64,000 bases of DNA from Enterobacter cloacae complex sp. R_G8 (GCF_024599795.1 NZ_CP102246.1:4402001-4466000), one strand, 5' to 3'; positions 1 through 9,994 are shown, counted from the stretch's first letter. Notes: generated by a model from the letters alone, not told the origin. A program made the numbers and translations.

Positions 1-52
1 CGGGCCTACGATTGAGATCGTTGTAGGCCCGGTAAGCGCAGCGCCACCGGGC
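1..52. repeat. REP palindrome downstream of thrC
   Basis: A short hairpin (CGGGCCTAC pairing with GTAGGCCCG) runs into a second stem ending GCGCCACCGGGC. This matches the enterobacterial REP pattern seen elsewhere in the window. It lies just past the thrC stop and may protect or end the thr transcript. Confidence 0.7.
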
Positions 53-58
53 AAAAAA

Positions 59-1345
59 TCACGCTCGGGTCATCATCAGCTTACGCAGTGCGGCAAAATC
101 CGCGGGCAGCTCGTGGGAGAGCAGCGGCAGGTCAGCGCGATCCGCCAGCTCTTTCGGCAGCGGCAGCGTTTCACCCAGAATCTCTTCCACGCTCTCTTTG
201 AATTTTGCCGGATGCGCCGTCCCCAGGAACAGGCCATACTCACCGGGATTCAGCTGGTCGCGCAGCGCACGATAAGCAATCGCCGCATGCGGTTCAGAGG
301 TATACCCCACCGCCTTCAGCTCACGCATGGTGCTTCTGGTGGTTTCATCCGTGACCGCCGCATAGCCCAGATCGCCCAGACGCCAGACCTTACGACGGAA
401 CAGCTCTTCCACACGCGGCCAGTTGTTTGGCTGTGACACATCCATCGCGTTAGAGAGCGTCGCCTGGGTCGCGTTCGGCGCCCATTTACCGTCTTTCAGG
501 AAGCGTGGCACGGTGTCGTTGGCGTTGGTCGCCGCAATAAAGCGTTTCACCGGCAGGCCGAGTGATTTCGCCAGCAGGCCCGCGGTCAGGTCACCAAAGT
601 TTCCGCTCGGTACCGAAACCACCAGCTGATTGCGCGCCTCTTGCGGCAGTTGGGCAACCGCTTCGAAGTAGTAGCAAATCTGCGCCAACAGACGGCTGAT
701 GTTAATGGAGTTGGCAGAGTTGAGCCCCAGCGCGGCCTTCAGCTCTTCATCATCGAAAGCCTGCTTAACCAGCGCCTGACAAGCATCAAAGTCGCCATCT
801 ACTGCTACGGTTTCAATGTTGCCGCCGAGGGTACAGAACAGTTTTTCCTGGAGCGGGCTGATCTTGCCTTTCGGATAGAGGATCACCACGCGGACGTTCT
901 TCAGACCGTAGAAGGCATGCGCCACGGCGGCACCGGTATCCCCGGAGGTGGCGGTCAGAATGGTCACCGGTTTGTCACCGCTGATGTGCGTCAGCATCTG
1001 CGCCATAAAGCGGCCGCCGAAGTCTTTAAACGCCAGCGTTGGGCCGTGGAACAACTCCAGACAACCCACATCCGGCTCAACCTGCTGAACCGGTGCCGGG
1101 AAGGCAAACGCCGCACGCACGCGCTCTTCCAGCAGCTCCTGCGGGATTTCGTCGCCGATAAACGCAGACAAAATTTTCGTGCTGCGGGTAACAAAGTCCT
1201 GCTTCAGCAGCTCATCAATGTCGGTCAGCTGGAATTCCGGCAGATCGTGAGGGAAGAACAGCCCCTGATTTTTGCCCAGTCCCTGAGTCACCGCCTGCGC
1301 GAAGCTGACCTGCTCGTTATGATCTTTCAGATTGTAGAGTTTCAT
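59..1345 (-). CDS. thrC: Threonine synthase
   Basis: Last enzyme of threonine synthesis, converting O-phosphohomoserine to threonine with pyridoxal phosphate. The 428-residue protein matches the E. coli length. The cofactor lysine is visible as Lys107 in GPTLAFKDFGG, and the phosphate-binding SVPSGNFGD loop is present further on. The ATG at 1345 follows the thrB stop after only three bases, so it is the distal gene of thrABC and should be controlled by thr attenuation. A REP hairpin follows the stop. Identity is by recalled similarity to E. coli ThrC and by operon position. Confidence 0.98.
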   Translation of the reverse strand: MKLYNLKDHNEQVSFAQAVTQGLGKNQGLFFPHDLPEFQLTDIDELLKQDFVTRSTKILSAFIGDEIPQELLEERVRAAFAFPAPVQQVEPDVGCLELFHGPTLAFKDFGGRFMAQMLTHISGDKPVTILTATSGDTGAAVAHAFYGLKNVRVVILYPKGKISPLQEKLFCTLGGNIETVAVDGDFDACQALVKQAFDDEELKAALGLNSANSINISRLLAQICYYFEAVAQLPQEARNQLVVSVPSGNFGDLTAGLLAKSLGLPVKRFIAATNANDTVPRFLKDGKWAPNATQATLSNAMDVSQPNNWPRVEELFRRKVWRLGDLGYAAVTDETTRSTMRELKAVGYTSEPHAAIAYRALRDQLNPGEYGLFLGTAHPAKFKESVEEILGETLPLPKELADRADLPLLSHELPADFAALRKLMMTRA

Positions 1346-1348
1346 TCG

Positions 1349-2278
1349 TTATCCCAGTACTCGTGCGCCAGCCGTGTCCAGACGGCAAATATGAACAAAG
1401 CCTTCCTGATTTTGCAGGTAGTGTTTAGAGAGCCAGTCCGCCACGCGCTGCGCGGTGTCTGGCTTATCGCACAGGGCGAACAGCGTCGGGCCGGAGCCGG
1501 AGATGCCGCACGCCTGCGCGCCGATATCAAGCGATGCCTGTCGCGCCTCATTGAAGCCAGGCAGCAGCTTCGTACGATACGGTTCGGCAATCACATCTTT
1601 CATCAGTTTCGCCGCCAGCTGTGGCTGACGGGTATAGCAAGCGTGAATAAAGCCTGCCAGGTGACGCCCGTGGGCAATACAGTCCTGACGGCGATACTGC
1701 GCAGGCAGGATCGCACGCGCTTCCGCGGTGGAGACCTTAATGCCCGGATAGGCCAGCACCCACAGCCACTCATCAAACCCTGGCACCTGCTGGCTGATGA
1801 TGCCATTTTCTTCGATCATCAACTGCATACCGCCGAGGAAACACGGCGCGACGTTGTCGTAGTGGATGCTGCCGGAGATACGGCCTTCCAGCTCGCCCAT
1901 TAACCCCAGCAGACGGCTATTGTTCAGAGGTTTGCCGCAGTGCTCATTCATCGCCACCAGCGCGGCCACCACAGAGCAGGCGCTTGACCCCAGACCCGAG
2001 CCAATCGGCATACTTTTTTCCAGCGTCATGGCGACCGGCACGTTTTTACCGATCTCCTGACAGAAGCGCTCCCAGCACTGATAGACGATATTCTCGCGCG
2101 GTTCGGACGGCAGCTTGCTGGCAAAACGTCCCACGTTGTTCAGGCTGAAACTTTCTGCCGCTTCCACCGTGACCGTATCGCCCAATAGTGAACCGTCCAC
2201 CGGCGTCACCGCCGCACCCAGCACATCAAACCCGACGCTCATATTGGCGCTGGAAGCCGGGGCATAAACTTTGACCAT
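1349..2278 (-). CDS. thrB: Homoserine kinase
   Basis: Cytosolic GHMP-family kinase that phosphorylates homoserine using ATP. The protein has 309 residues, the usual length. The glycine/serine-rich ATP loop [10 protein letters not shown] lies at residues 91–100, and the C-terminal [12 protein letters not shown] motif typical of GHMP kinases is present. It starts one base after the thrA stop and ends three bases before thrC, so the three genes are translationally linked. Expression should follow the thr leader attenuator upstream of thrA. Confidence 0.98.
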   Translation of the reverse strand: MVKVYAPASSANMSVGFDVLGAAVTPVDGSLLGDTVTVEAAESFSLNNVGRFASKLPSEPRENIVYQCWERFCQEIGKNVPVAMTLEKSMPIGSGLGSSACSVVAALVAMNEHCGKPLNNSRLLGLMGELEGRISGSIHYDNVAPCFLGGMQLMIEENGIISQQVPGFDEWLWVLAYPGIKVSTAEARAILPAQYRRQDCIAHGRHLAGFIHACYTRQPQLAAKLMKDVIAEPYRTKLLPGFNEARQASLDIGAQACGISGSGPTLFALCDKPDTAQRVADWLSKHYLQNQEGFVHICRLDTAGARVLG

Positions 2279-2279
2279 G

Positions 2280-4742
2280 TTAAACTCCTAACTTCCATGA
2301 CAGGGTACGCAGCAGATCGGCAAACACCCCCGCCGCCGTAACATCGTTCCCTGCGCCATAGCCGCGAAGCACCAGCGGCAATGGCTGATAATAGTGGCTG
2401 TAAAACGCCAGGGCGTTTTCGCCGTTTTTGACTTTGTACAGCGGATCGTTGCCATCGACTTCGGCAATCTTCACCCGGCACACGCCATCTTCTTCAATGT
2501 TGCCAACATAACGCAATACCTTACCTTCATCACGGGCTTTCGCCACGCGTGCGGCAAAAGCGTCATCCAGCTGCGGTAAATTGGCCATAAAGGCGCTGAC
2601 GTCACCGCTGCTGTCAAATTCAGCCGGCAGCACCGGTTCTATCACGATATCGGAAAGCTCCAGCTCACGGCCCGTTTCGCGCGCCAGAATGAGCAGTTTG
2701 CGCGCCACGTCCATCCCGGAGAGATCGTCACGCGGATCCGGCTCGGTGTAGCCCAGCTCACGCGCGGCGCGGGTCGCTTCTGAAAGACTCATGCCTTCAT
2801 CCAGCTTACCGAAGATAAAGGACAGCGAGCCGGAGAGAATGCCGGAGAAACGTTGCAGTTCGTCGCCCGCGTTCAGCAGGTTCTGCAGGTTTTCGATCAC
2901 CGGCAGGCCCGCCCCCACGTTAGTGTCGTACAGGAACTTGCGACGCGATTTGCTCGCCGCCAGACGTAGCTGGTGATAGTAATCCATCGACGAGGTGTTG
3001 GCCTTTTTGTTCGGCGTGACCACGTGGAAGCCTTCGCGCAGGAAGTCCGCGTACTGATCGGCAACCGCCTGGTGCGACGTACAATCGACAATCACCGGGT
3101 TCAGCAGGTGATACTCTTTCACCAGACGGATCAGACGCCCAAGGTTGAACGGCTCTTTTGCCTCGTTCAACTCGGCCTGCCAGTTTTCCAGGTTCAGCCC
3201 GTGAACGTTGGTCAACAGCGCTTTTGAGTTGGCGATCCCGCAGACGCGCAGATCGATATGCTTCTTCTTCAGCCACTCCTGCTGACGCTTCACCTGCTCG
3301 AGCAGCGCACCGCCCACGCCGCCCACGCCAATCAGGAACAACTCAATCACCTGATCGGTGTTGAACAGCATCTGATGAACCACGCGTACGCCGGTTGTCG
3401 CGTCATCATTATCAACCACCACCGAAATCGAACGCTCGGAGGAGCCCTGGGCAATGGCCACGATGTTGATATTGGCCCGCGCCAGCGCGGCAAAGAATTT
3501 AGCGGAGATGCCGCGCAGCGTGCGCATGCCGTCACCGACGACTGAGATAACCGCCAGGCGCTCCTGAATGAACAGCGGCTCCAGCAGTTCCTCTTTCAGC
3601 TCCAGATAGAACTCTTCCTCCAGCGCGCGACGGGCGCGAAGGCAATCCGCCTGCGGCACGCAGAAGCTGATGCTGTATTCGGATGAGGATTGGGTGATCA
3701 GCACCACAGAGATCCCGTTACGGGACATCGCGGCAAACACGCGCGCTGCCATGCCGACCATCCCTTTCATACCCGGCCCGGAGACGCTGAACATTGCCAT
3801 ATTGTTCAGGTTGGAGATGCCTTTCACCGGCAGGCCATCTTCATCGGTACTGGCGCCAATCAGCGTGCCAGGCGCTTGCGGGTTACCGGTATTTTTAATC
3901 AGGCAGGGGATCTGGAACTGGGCAATCGGGGAGATGGTACGCGGGTGAAGCACTTTCGCGCCGAAGTAGGAAAGCTCCATCGCCTCCTGGTAAGACATCG
4001 ACTTCAGCAGCCTGGCGTCCGGTACCTGGCGCGGGTCGCAGGTGTATACGCCGTCAACGTCAGTCCAGATCTCGCAACAGTCCGCGCGTAAACAGGCGGC
4101 CAGCACGGCAGCAGAATAGTCGGAGCCGTTACGGCCCAGCACCACCAGCTCCCCCTTCTCATTACCGGCGGTGAAGCCCGCCATCAGGATCATATGGTCA
4201 GACGGTATTTTGCTCGCGGCGATACGGCGGGTTGATTCGGCAATATCAACGGTGGATTCGAGGTAGTGGCCCACCGCCAGCAGTTTTTCAACCGGATCAA
4301 TCACCGTGACGTGATGGCCGCGCGCTTCCAGCAGGCCCGCCATGATGGCGATAGAGAGTTTCTCACCGCGGCAAATCAACGCCGCGTTGATGCTGTCCGG
4401 GCACTGACCCAGCAGGCTGATGCCGTGCAGGACATGTTTAATCTGGGCAAATTCTTGTTCTACCAAGGCTTTCAGCTGTACGAGCGGGAAACCTGGCTGT
4501 GCCTCCGCCAGCCCCTGCAGCAGCTCGGCGAAGATACGCTCGGCGTCGCTAATGTTCGGGAGTGCATCCTGACCACCAATGGTCTTTTCAATCATCGCCA
4601 CCAGGTGGTTGGTGATTTTTGCCGGCGCAGAGAGTACGGTCGCGACCTGTCCCTGTCTGGCGTTGCTCTCCAGGATATCGGCAACACGCAGAAAGCGTTC
4701 TGCATTTGCCACTGATGTACCGCCGAACTTCAACACTCGCAT
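2280..4742 (-). CDS. thrA: Bifunctional aspartokinase I/homoserine dehydrogenase I
   Basis: Catalyses the first and third steps of the threonine branch from aspartate. The 820-residue protein has an N-terminal aspartokinase domain starting with KFGGTS at residues 5–10, central ACT-type regulatory segments, and a C-terminal homoserine dehydrogenase with the NAD(P)-binding GVGGVGG loop around residue 470. In the family, threonine inhibits both activities. The ATG at 4742 lies just after the attenuator hairpin, 80 bases beyond the leader-peptide stop. Length and order match E. coli thrA. Confidence 0.98.
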   Translation of the reverse strand: MRVLKFGGTSVANAERFLRVADILESNARQGQVATVLSAPAKITNHLVAMIEKTIGGQDALPNISDAERIFAELLQGLAEAQPGFPLVQLKALVEQEFAQIKHVLHGISLLGQCPDSINAALICRGEKLSIAIMAGLLEARGHHVTVIDPVEKLLAVGHYLESTVDIAESTRRIAASKIPSDHMILMAGFTAGNEKGELVVLGRNGSDYSAAVLAACLRADCCEIWTDVDGVYTCDPRQVPDARLLKSMSYQEAMELSYFGAKVLHPRTISPIAQFQIPCLIKNTGNPQAPGTLIGASTDEDGLPVKGISNLNNMAMFSVSGPGMKGMVGMAARVFAAMSRNGISVVLITQSSSEYSISFCVPQADCLRARRALEEEFYLELKEELLEPLFIQERLAVISVVGDGMRTLRGISAKFFAALARANINIVAIAQGSSERSISVVVDNDDATTGVRVVHQMLFNTDQVIELFLIGVGGVGGALLEQVKRQQEWLKKKHIDLRVCGIANSKALLTNVHGLNLENWQAELNEAKEPFNLGRLIRLVKEYHLLNPVIVDCTSHQAVADQYADFLREGFHVVTPNKKANTSSMDYYHQLRLAASKSRRKFLYDTNVGAGLPVIENLQNLLNAGDELQRFSGILSGSLSFIFGKLDEGMSLSEATRAARELGYTEPDPRDDLSGMDVARKLLILARETGRELELSDIVIEPVLPAEFDSSGDVSAFMANLPQLDDAFAARVAKARDEGKVLRYVGNIEEDGVCRVKIAEVDGNDPLYKVKNGENALAFYSHYYQPLPLVLRGYGAGNDVTAAGVFADLLRTLSWKLGV

Positions 4743-4767
4743 GGTTCTACCTCGTTTCCTTTAGCCG

Positions 4768-4806
4768 AAAAAAAAGCCCGCACTGTTCAGGTGCGGGCTT
4801 TTTTCT
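4768..4806 (-). terminator. Threonine operon attenuator
   Basis: An 8-bp GC stem (GCCCGCAC/GTGCGGGC) with a 7-base loop is followed, in the reverse direction, by a run of T residues. It sits between the leader peptide and thrA, exactly where the thr attenuator is expected. Read-through should depend on ribosome stalling at Thr and Ile codons. Confidence 0.93.
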
Positions 4807-4822
4807 GTTTTTCCTGTACGCG

Positions 4823-4891
4823 TCAGCCCGCATCGTTACCTGTGGTAATGATGATGGTTGTGGTAATGGTGGTGATGCTGATGCGTTTCAT
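4823..4891 (-). CDS. thrL: thr operon leader peptide
   Basis: A 22-residue reading frame starting MKRISITTITT and ending TTGNDAG. Seven threonine and six isoleucine codons lie in a block of 14 residues. E. coli ThrL has the same role: ribosome stalling when charged tRNA-Thr or tRNA-Ile is scarce prevents the terminator just downstream from forming. It is too short to appear as an ordinary ORF, but the start context, the threonine promoter upstream and the attenuator downstream make the call firm. Confidence 0.95.
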   Translation of the reverse strand: MKRISITTITTTIIITTGNDAG

Positions 4892-4942
4892 GGATGTTGT
4901 GTACTCTGTCATTATTATCTGTCTGTGCTGTATTCTTTTAGG

Positions 4943-4969
4943 GTTAAAGGATCGGGCACCTTAAGTCAA
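4943..4969 (-). promoter_or_regulatory. thr operon promoter
   Basis: On the reverse strand TTGACT (4964–4969) lies 15 bp before TTTAAC (4943–4948), or 16 bp before the overlapping TTAACC, in the same layout as the E. coli thr promoter. It is about 55 bases upstream of thrL. Confidence 0.7.
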
Positions 4970-4993
4970 TGAATTTTTAATTTGATCACAATT

Positions 4994-5013
4994 CGGGACG
5001 TTCTTACGTCCCG
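4994..5013. other. Hairpin downstream of yjtD
   Basis: Perfect 7-bp inverted repeat CGGGACG/CGTCCCG with a TTCTTA loop, in the 211-bp gap between yjtD and thrL. It has no adjacent T run, so it is at best a weak or Rho-assisted terminator for yjtD. The rest of the gap is thr promoter DNA. Confidence 0.4.
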
Positions 5014-5102
5014 CTGCGTGCAGATTTATTTTCATCCGATTCCGCCAGAGGCAACCCTCAATGTCAGACGCTTACGCCATAGTAAAAACTTATGGCAGCA
5101 TT

Positions 5103-5789
5103 TTACTCGGCTAATTTTTTTTCGATATCGTGCAGCAAACGGTGCAGCATTGCAGTGTCCCGTTGCTCAAGACGGCCAAGACGCTGCTGCAACCAATCTG
5201 CCATTTTTTGGTCGTCAGCCACGCCGAGTTGCGCCAGCAGATGCTCAACGCGCGTGCGCAGCGCGGCCAGCTGGTTTTCATCTGTCCCCGCCGCTTGCGG
5301 TTGTGGAATTTGTATTAGGGATGCTAATTGATAGCAATAAACCATCACCGCCTGACCTAAATTCAGCGACGGATAATCCGCCACCATCGGCGCCCCGGTC
5401 AGCACGTCCGCGAGTTCCAGTTCGTCGTTTGTTAATCCTGAATCTTCCCGCCCAAATACCAGCGCGGCTTTTTCCAGCCACTGACTTTTCTCGCTCAGCA
5501 TCGGTACCAGTTCTGCTGGCGTGGCGTAATAGTGGAACTTCGCCCGACTGCGCGCCGTGGTCGCAACGGTAAATGAGATATCGTGCAAGGCATCGGCGAG
5601 CGTAGCGTAAGTGGTTATATTATCGAGAATATCACCCGAACCATGCGCCACCCAGCGCGCCGCAGGTTCCAGATGCGCAACGCTGTCCACAATGCGCAAA
5701 TCGGTGAACCCCATGGTCTTCATGGCACGCGCCGCAGCGCCTATATTTTCTGCTCTGGCTGGCGCGACCAGTACAATCGACAGATGCAT
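5103..5789 (-). CDS. yjtD: TrmJ-like RNA methyltransferase YjtD (LasT)
   Basis: A 228-residue SpoU/TrmH-family (SPOUT) methyltransferase homologue, known in E. coli as YjtD or LasT. The N-terminus (MHLSIVLVAPARAENIGAAA) carries the family motif for RNA binding, and the C-terminal part has the knot motifs ALVFGREDSGL and LNLGQAVMVYCY. In this family S-adenosylmethionine donates a methyl group to a 2'-O of tRNA or rRNA, but the substrate of this member cannot be read from sequence. It stands between thrL and the arcA region as in E. coli. Confidence 0.9.
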   Translation of the reverse strand: MHLSIVLVAPARAENIGAAARAMKTMGFTDLRIVDSVAHLEPAARWVAHGSGDILDNITTYATLADALHDISFTVATTARSRAKFHYYATPAELVPMLSEKSQWLEKAALVFGREDSGLTNDELELADVLTGAPMVADYPSLNLGQAVMVYCYQLASLIQIPQPQAAGTDENQLAALRTRVEHLLAQLGVADDQKMADWLQQRLGRLEQRDTAMLHRLLHDIEKKLAE

Positions 5790-6188
5790 TTATGTTCTCT
5801 TTTTAATCAGTTAGCGGGGATAAATGTGATGCACTTCAACATATTACGCAGCGCGAATTTACAATTTTGCAACACAAATCACCGAAATAGCGTTTCATAA
5901 CAAATTAAAGACGCTAAACTATTTTGTGACTGAACAATCAGTTAGTATGTTAACAGAACCCTATTATCCTTATGTTTTATAATGATAATGACTGTATGAA
6001 TACCGTTTCTGGGTTGGATTCGTATTGTTTATCAATCAATGTCCGCAACTAGTTGGTTTATTGAAAAATTGTGACAAAGGCTAGCATTTAGCTATGATGA
6101 TTTCATCAAACTGTTAACGTGCTACAATTGAACTTGATATATGTCAACGAAGCGTAGTTTTATTGGGTGTCAGGTGTCACTTAGCCTG
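5790..6188. promoter_or_regulatory. AT-rich intergenic region upstream of yjtD and arcA
   Basis: About 400 bp without a convincing gene. It holds the yjtD promoter side and, on the other strand, the distal arcA promoter region, including the FNR-like site listed separately. Base composition is clearly more AT-rich than the flanking genes. I see no repeat or structured RNA I can name. Confidence 0.5.
6134..6147 (+). promoter_or_regulatory. FNR-like binding site upstream of arcA
   Basis: TTGATATATGTCAA matches the FNR consensus TTGAT-N4-ATCAA at 9 of 10 defined positions. E. coli arcA is known to be activated by FNR under anaerobiosis, so the location is sensible. Confidence 0.65.
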
Positions 6189-6329
6189 TTATGTTGCTGT
6201 TAAAATGGTTAGGATGACAGCCGTTTTTGACACTGTCGGGTCCAAAGGGAAAGTACCCACGACCAAGCTAATGATGTTGTTGACGTTGATGGAAAGTGCA
6301 TCAAGAACGCAATTACGTACTTTAGTCAC
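6189..6329 (-). CDS. yjjY: Small conserved protein YjjY, antisense to the arcA leader
   Basis: A 46-codon frame with a GTG start encodes a peptide beginning MTKVRNCVLDALSINVNN and ending TILTAT. From memory it is nearly identical to E. coli YjjY, with one clear difference (Leu for Gln near residue 29). It lies on the strand opposite arcA, within the arcA upstream leader, as in E. coli. No function is known, and no strong ribosome-binding site is visible. The conservation might reflect the arcA leader RNA on the other strand rather than the peptide. Confidence 0.6.
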   Translation of the reverse strand: MTKVRNCVLDALSINVNNIISLVVGTFPLDPTVSKTAVILTILTAT

Positions 6330-6424
6330 GTTAGCCCGGTCATGTTAATTTGCGACATGCATCAGGCAGGTCAGGGACTTTTGTACTTCCTGTTTCGATT
6401 TAGTTGGCAATTTAGGTAGCAAAC

Positions 6425-7141
6425 ATGCAGACCCCGCACATTCTTATCGTTGAAGACGAGTTGGTAACACGCAACACGTTAAAGAGCATTTTCGAAGCAG
6501 AAGGCTACGATGTCTTTGAAGCGACCGATGGCGCAGAGATGCATCAGATCCTTTCTGAAAATGATATCAACCTGGTCATTATGGATATCAACCTGCCAGG
6601 TAAAAATGGCCTTCTTCTGGCGCGTGAACTGCGTGAACAGGCGAACGTCGCATTAATGTTCCTGACAGGCCGTGATAACGAAGTTGATAAGATCCTTGGC
6701 CTGGAAATCGGTGCGGATGACTACATCACCAAACCGTTTAACCCTCGCGAGTTAACCATTCGTGCACGCAACCTGCTGTCCCGCACCATGAACCTGGGCA
6801 CCGTCAGCGAAGAGCGTCGTAGCGTAGACAGCTACAAATTTAACGGCTGGGAACTTGATATCAATAGCCGTTCACTGATCAGCCCGAACGGTGAGCAGTA
6901 TAAACTGCCGCGCAGTGAATTCCGCGCCATGCTGCACTTCTGTGAAAACCCGGGCAAAATTCAGTCCCGTGCAGAACTGCTGAAGAAAATGACCGGCCGT
7001 GAGCTGAAGCCACACGACCGTACTGTAGACGTGACCATCCGTCGTATTCGTAAACATTTCGAATCTACACCAGATACGCCGGAAATCATCGCCACGATCC
7101 ACGGCGAAGGCTATCGCTTCTGCGGTGACCTGCAGGAGTGA
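6425..7141 (+). CDS. arcA: Aerobic respiration response regulator ArcA
   Basis: DNA-binding partner of the ArcB sensor kinase, which represses respiratory genes when oxygen is low. The 238 residues equal the E. coli protein. The receiver domain occupies about residues 1–120 with phosphoacceptor Asp54 (VIMDINLPG) and the conserved Lys in ITKPFNP; an OmpR-type winged helix follows to the end. The gene has a long upstream region with an FNR-like site and the antisense yjjY frame. A strong bidirectional terminator follows and separates it from creA. Confidence 0.98.
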   Translation: MQTPHILIVEDELVTRNTLKSIFEAEGYDVFEATDGAEMHQILSENDINLVIMDINLPGKNGLLLARELREQANVALMFLTGRDNEVDKILGLEIGADDYITKPFNPRELTIRARNLLSRTMNLGTVSEERRSVDSYKFNGWELDINSRSLISPNGEQYKLPRSEFRAMLHFCENPGKIQSRAELLKKMTGRELKPHDRTVDVTIRRIRKHFESTPDTPEIIATIHGEGYRFCGDLQE

Positions 7142-7160
7142 TCCCGCAGTGAGCACCATA

Positions 7161-7189
7161 AAAAAACGGCGCTTTCGCGCCGTTTTTTT
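7161..7189. terminator. Bidirectional terminator between arcA and creA
   Basis: Stem AAAAAACGGCGC, loop TTTC, then GCGCCGTTTTTT: a perfect 12-bp inverted repeat with T runs in both directions. It serves the convergent arcA and creA genes; the creA stop codon overlaps its right edge. Confidence 0.92.
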
Positions 7190-7661
7190 ATTCCCGCCAT
7201 GGCATGATTGGCACCGCGCTTATCGCGTTTTTCGGTGAGCCTTCCACCACTTTGTCGGAGTAGGCAAGGTAGGCCAGGGTATTACGTTTAGCATCGTAAA
7301 AACGCACCACCTGCAGCTTTTTGAAAACCAGTGAAGTCCGTTTCTGGAATACCACATCCCCCTGCGCTTTGCCGTTTTTGATTTTCTCGCTCAACTCAAC
7401 CGGGCCCACCTGCTGGCAGGAGATGGCCGCATCGGATGTATCCTCGGCCAGCCCCAGCCCGCCTTTGATTCCCCCGGTTTTCGCCCGGCTAACGTAGCAG
7501 GTGACGTTTTTCACATCCGGATCGTCAAACGCTTCCACCACAATTTTGTGGTCAGGGCCAAACATCTTAAAGACGGTATCGACAGAACCAATCTGTTCTG
7601 CCTGCGCCGCGCGGCCAACCATCAGCAGTAAGGCAGTTAAGAGCAAAGTCTTATATTTCAT
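7188..7661 (-). CDS. creA: CreA family periplasmic protein
   Basis: A 157-residue homologue of E. coli CreA, function unknown. The N-terminus is a signal peptide with cleavage likely after AQA at residue 21, so the mature protein should be periplasmic. In E. coli creA is the first gene of creABCD. Here it is followed directly by the arcA terminator, with no creB, creC or creD, so it is a stand-alone gene. It is divergent from rob across about 210 bp. Confidence 0.93.
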   Translation of the reverse strand: MKYKTLLLTALLLMVGRAAQAEQIGSVDTVFKMFGPDHKIVVEAFDDPDVKNVTCYVSRAKTGGIKGGLGLAEDTSDAAISCQQVGPVELSEKIKNGKAQGDVVFQKRTSLVFKKLQVVRFYDAKRNTLAYLAYSDKVVEGSPKNAISAVPIMPWRE

Positions 7662-7872
7662 ATTGTTACCATTTCTTAATATTACGTTGAGCGATTATTC
7701 AACACGTTAGACAAAAATGTAGCAAGATCACAGGATTAGAATATATTCACCCAAAACGCAGGACAAAAAGCATTAATGAGCAAAAAAAACACTGAATGCT
7801 AAAACATCAAAAAATGCTATTATCCGCTAACCTGTTATCAGGCACCTGCTGTTTTAAGGATGAGGATAGTAT

Positions 7873-8742
7873 ATGGATCAGGCTGGAATTATTCGCGACC
7901 TGCTCACCTGGCTGGAAGGTCATCTCGACCAGCCTTTGTCACTGGATAATGTGGCGGCAAAAGCAGGCTATTCCAAGTGGCATCTGCAAAGGATGTTCAA
8001 GGATGTCACCGGTCATGCTATCGGTGCCTATATTCGCGCACGTCGTTTATCAAAATCTGCCGTGGCATTGCGCCTGACCGCGCGGCCTATTCTCGATATT
8101 GCCCTGCAGTATCGTTTCGATTCACAACAAACGTTCACCCGAGCCTTTAAAAAACAGTTCTCGTTGACGCCAGCGCTCTATCGACGTTCACCGGACTGGA
8201 GCTCATACGGTATGCGCCCGCCGCTGCGCCTGGGCGAGTTCGCCATGCCGAAGTACGAAATCATTACCCTGCCGGAAACCCATTTGATCGGTACGACACA
8301 GAGCTACACCTGTTCTCTGGAGCAGATTTCCGAGTTCCGCCATCAAATGCGCGTTCAGTTCTGGCGCGACTTCCTGAGCCATGCACCGGCGATCCCGCCT
8401 ATCCTGTATGGTCTCAACGAAACGCATCCAAGCCAGGAAAAAGACGACGAGCAGGAGGTGTTCTACACCACCGCGTTAACGCCGGAGATGGCCAATGGCT
8501 ATATTCAGGGTTCAAAACCGGTCGTGCTGGAAGGCGGAGAGTACGTGATGTTCTCCTATGAAGGGCTGGGAACGGGCGTACAGGAATTTATCCTGACCGT
8601 TTACGGAACATGCATGCCTATGCTGAACCTGAATCGCCGTAAAGGTCAGGATATTGAGCGCTACTACCCGGCAAGCGATGCAAAACCGGAAGAAGGCCCC
8701 ATTAATCTGCGGATGGAATTCTTAATTCCGATACGTCGTTAG
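7873..8742 (+). CDS. rob: Right origin-binding transcription activator Rob
   Basis: AraC/XylS-family activator of the mar/sox/rob regulon (multidrug, superoxide and solvent tolerance). The 289 residues match E. coli Rob. The N-terminal 100 or so residues hold the two helix-turn-helix motifs (LDNVAAKAGYSKWHLQRMF, then ILDIALQYRFDSQQTFTRAF). The remainder is the GyrI-like ligand domain. It starts at ATG 7873, after GGATGAGGAT. The stop overlaps the convergent gpmB stop by four bases. Confidence 0.97.
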   Translation: MDQAGIIRDLLTWLEGHLDQPLSLDNVAAKAGYSKWHLQRMFKDVTGHAIGAYIRARRLSKSAVALRLTARPILDIALQYRFDSQQTFTRAFKKQFSLTPALYRRSPDWSSYGMRPPLRLGEFAMPKYEIITLPETHLIGTTQSYTCSLEQISEFRHQMRVQFWRDFLSHAPAIPPILYGLNETHPSQEKDDEQEVFYTTALTPEMANGYIQGSKPVVLEGGEYVMFSYEGLGTGVQEFILTVYGTCMPMLNLNRRKGQDIERYYPASDAKPEEGPINLRMEFLIPIRR

Positions 8743-9386
8743 CGCTGCAGTTCATCCAGTGCAGGGGCATCAAGATGCGAAATGTCCCCTGCCATCTCCA
8801 CGACCCACCCCGACGCCAGCCACGCGCTTTCCTGATAATCAATACGGGAAATAGAACAGTTGCGCAGGCGCAAGCGGCGTTCAGCATAGGCCGGTAACCC
8901 CAGAATGGTGCTCACCAGACAGCCCAGCGCAATTCCGTGACTCACCAGCAGTGGACGGCTTCCGGCGGGCAGCTTCAGGCACTCTGCCAGCGCAGCATGC
9001 ATACGCACGCTCAACTCCTGCATCGATTCACCCTCAGGAATACGGCCATCTTCGGTACCGTTGACCAGCGTGCGACGCCAGCCCTCTTCCGTTTCCGTCA
9101 GCGTATCGATATGGCGTTTTTCGAGCACCCCCATATCCAGTTCGCGCAGGCGTGGTTCAAGCATCACATCACAACCACAGGCATCAGCAATAATGCGCGC
9201 CGTCTGCTGCGTGCGACCTAAATCGCTGGTGATGACATGGGTAATGCCCAGCGTTCTGGCACGTTCTGCCACCTGCCACGCTTGCTGCACACCCTTTTCA
9301 GTGAGAGGACTGTCGGACTGGCCTTGAATACGTCGCTCGGCGTTCCACTGCGTTTCACCGTGGCGAACAAGGTATACCTGTAACAT
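8739..9386 (-). CDS. gpmB: Phosphoglycerate-mutase-like phosphatase GpmB
   Basis: Histidine phosphatase superfamily member of 215 residues, the usual GpmB length. The catalytic RHGETQW motif is at residues 8–14, and the second histidine is in LLVSHGIALG. It is named for cofactor-dependent phosphoglycerate mutase, but members of this branch are often phosphatases, so true mutase activity is uncertain. It is convergent with rob and divergent from yjjX. Confidence 0.93.
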   Translation of the reverse strand: MLQVYLVRHGETQWNAERRIQGQSDSPLTEKGVQQAWQVAERARTLGITHVITSDLGRTQQTARIIADACGCDVMLEPRLRELDMGVLEKRHIDTLTETEEGWRRTLVNGTEDGRIPEGESMQELSVRMHAALAECLKLPAGSRPLLVSHGIALGCLVSTILGLPAYAERRLRLRNCSISRIDYQESAWLASGWVVEMAGDISHLDAPALDELQR

Positions 9387-9436
9387 GCTTTTTTTCCGTT
9401 ATACTGCGATGAGTTTTTTTTGAATCGAGCTTAATT

Positions 9437-9952
9437 ATGCACCATGTTGTCTCTGCTACCACCAATCCTGCCAAAATTCAGGCAATTCTAAGGGCATTTG
9501 AAGAGATTTTCGGCGAAGGATCCTGCCATATTGATGCCATCGGCGTCGAGAGTGGCGTTCCTGAACAGCCGTTTGGCAGCGAAGAAACGCGCGCTGGCGC
9601 ACGAAATCGCGTGCTCAATGCGAAAGCGGCCGCACCCGATGCCGACTTCTGGGTAGCGATTGAAGCGGGAATTGACGAAGGCGCGACGTTTAGCTGGGTG
9701 GTTATCGAAAGCCGCGAACAGCGTGGTGAAGCACGCTCGGCCACCCTGCCGCTGCCGGAGATCATTCTGGAAAAGGTCCGCGCAGGTGAGGCGCTCGGGC
9801 CGGTGATGTCACAATACACCGGCATTGATGAGATTGGTCGCAAAGAAGGGGCGATTGGCGTCTTTACCGCTGGCGCGCTTACGCGCTCAAGCGTTTACCA
9901 TCAGGCAGTGATCCTGGCGTTAAGCCCGTTTCATAACGCCATTTATCGTTGA
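9437..9952 (+). CDS. yjjX: Inosine/xanthosine triphosphatase
   Basis: House-cleaning NTPase that hydrolyses ITP and XTP so damaged purines are not built into nucleic acids. The 171 residues and the N-terminal [13 protein letters not shown] loop followed by SGVPEQPFG match E. coli YjjX. The ATG at 9437 is 50 bp from the divergent gpmB start. A REP element follows the stop and separates the gene from convergent trpR. Confidence 0.95.
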   Translation: MHHVVSATTNPAKIQAILRAFEEIFGEGSCHIDAIGVESGVPEQPFGSEETRAGARNRVLNAKAAAPDADFWVAIEAGIDEGATFSWVVIESREQRGEARSATLPLPEIILEKVRAGEALGPVMSQYTGIDEIGRKEGAIGVFTAGALTRSSVYHQAVILALSPFHNAIYR

Positions 9953-9956
9953 ACGT

Positions 9957-9994
9957 GTAGGCCGGATAAGGCGCAGCCGTCATCCGGCGTTTTT
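9957..9994. repeat. REP element at the 3' end of trpR
   Basis: GTAGGCCGGATAAGGCGCAG pairs with the following CATCCGGCGTT in the usual REP fold. It lies between convergent yjjX and trpR, and the last codons and stop of trpR fall inside it. Confidence 0.85.

Noticed and set aside
6163..6348. 61-codon forward frame upstream of arcA
   Set aside because: No RBS or homology; the opposite strand carries the conserved yjjY frame, which explains the open reading.
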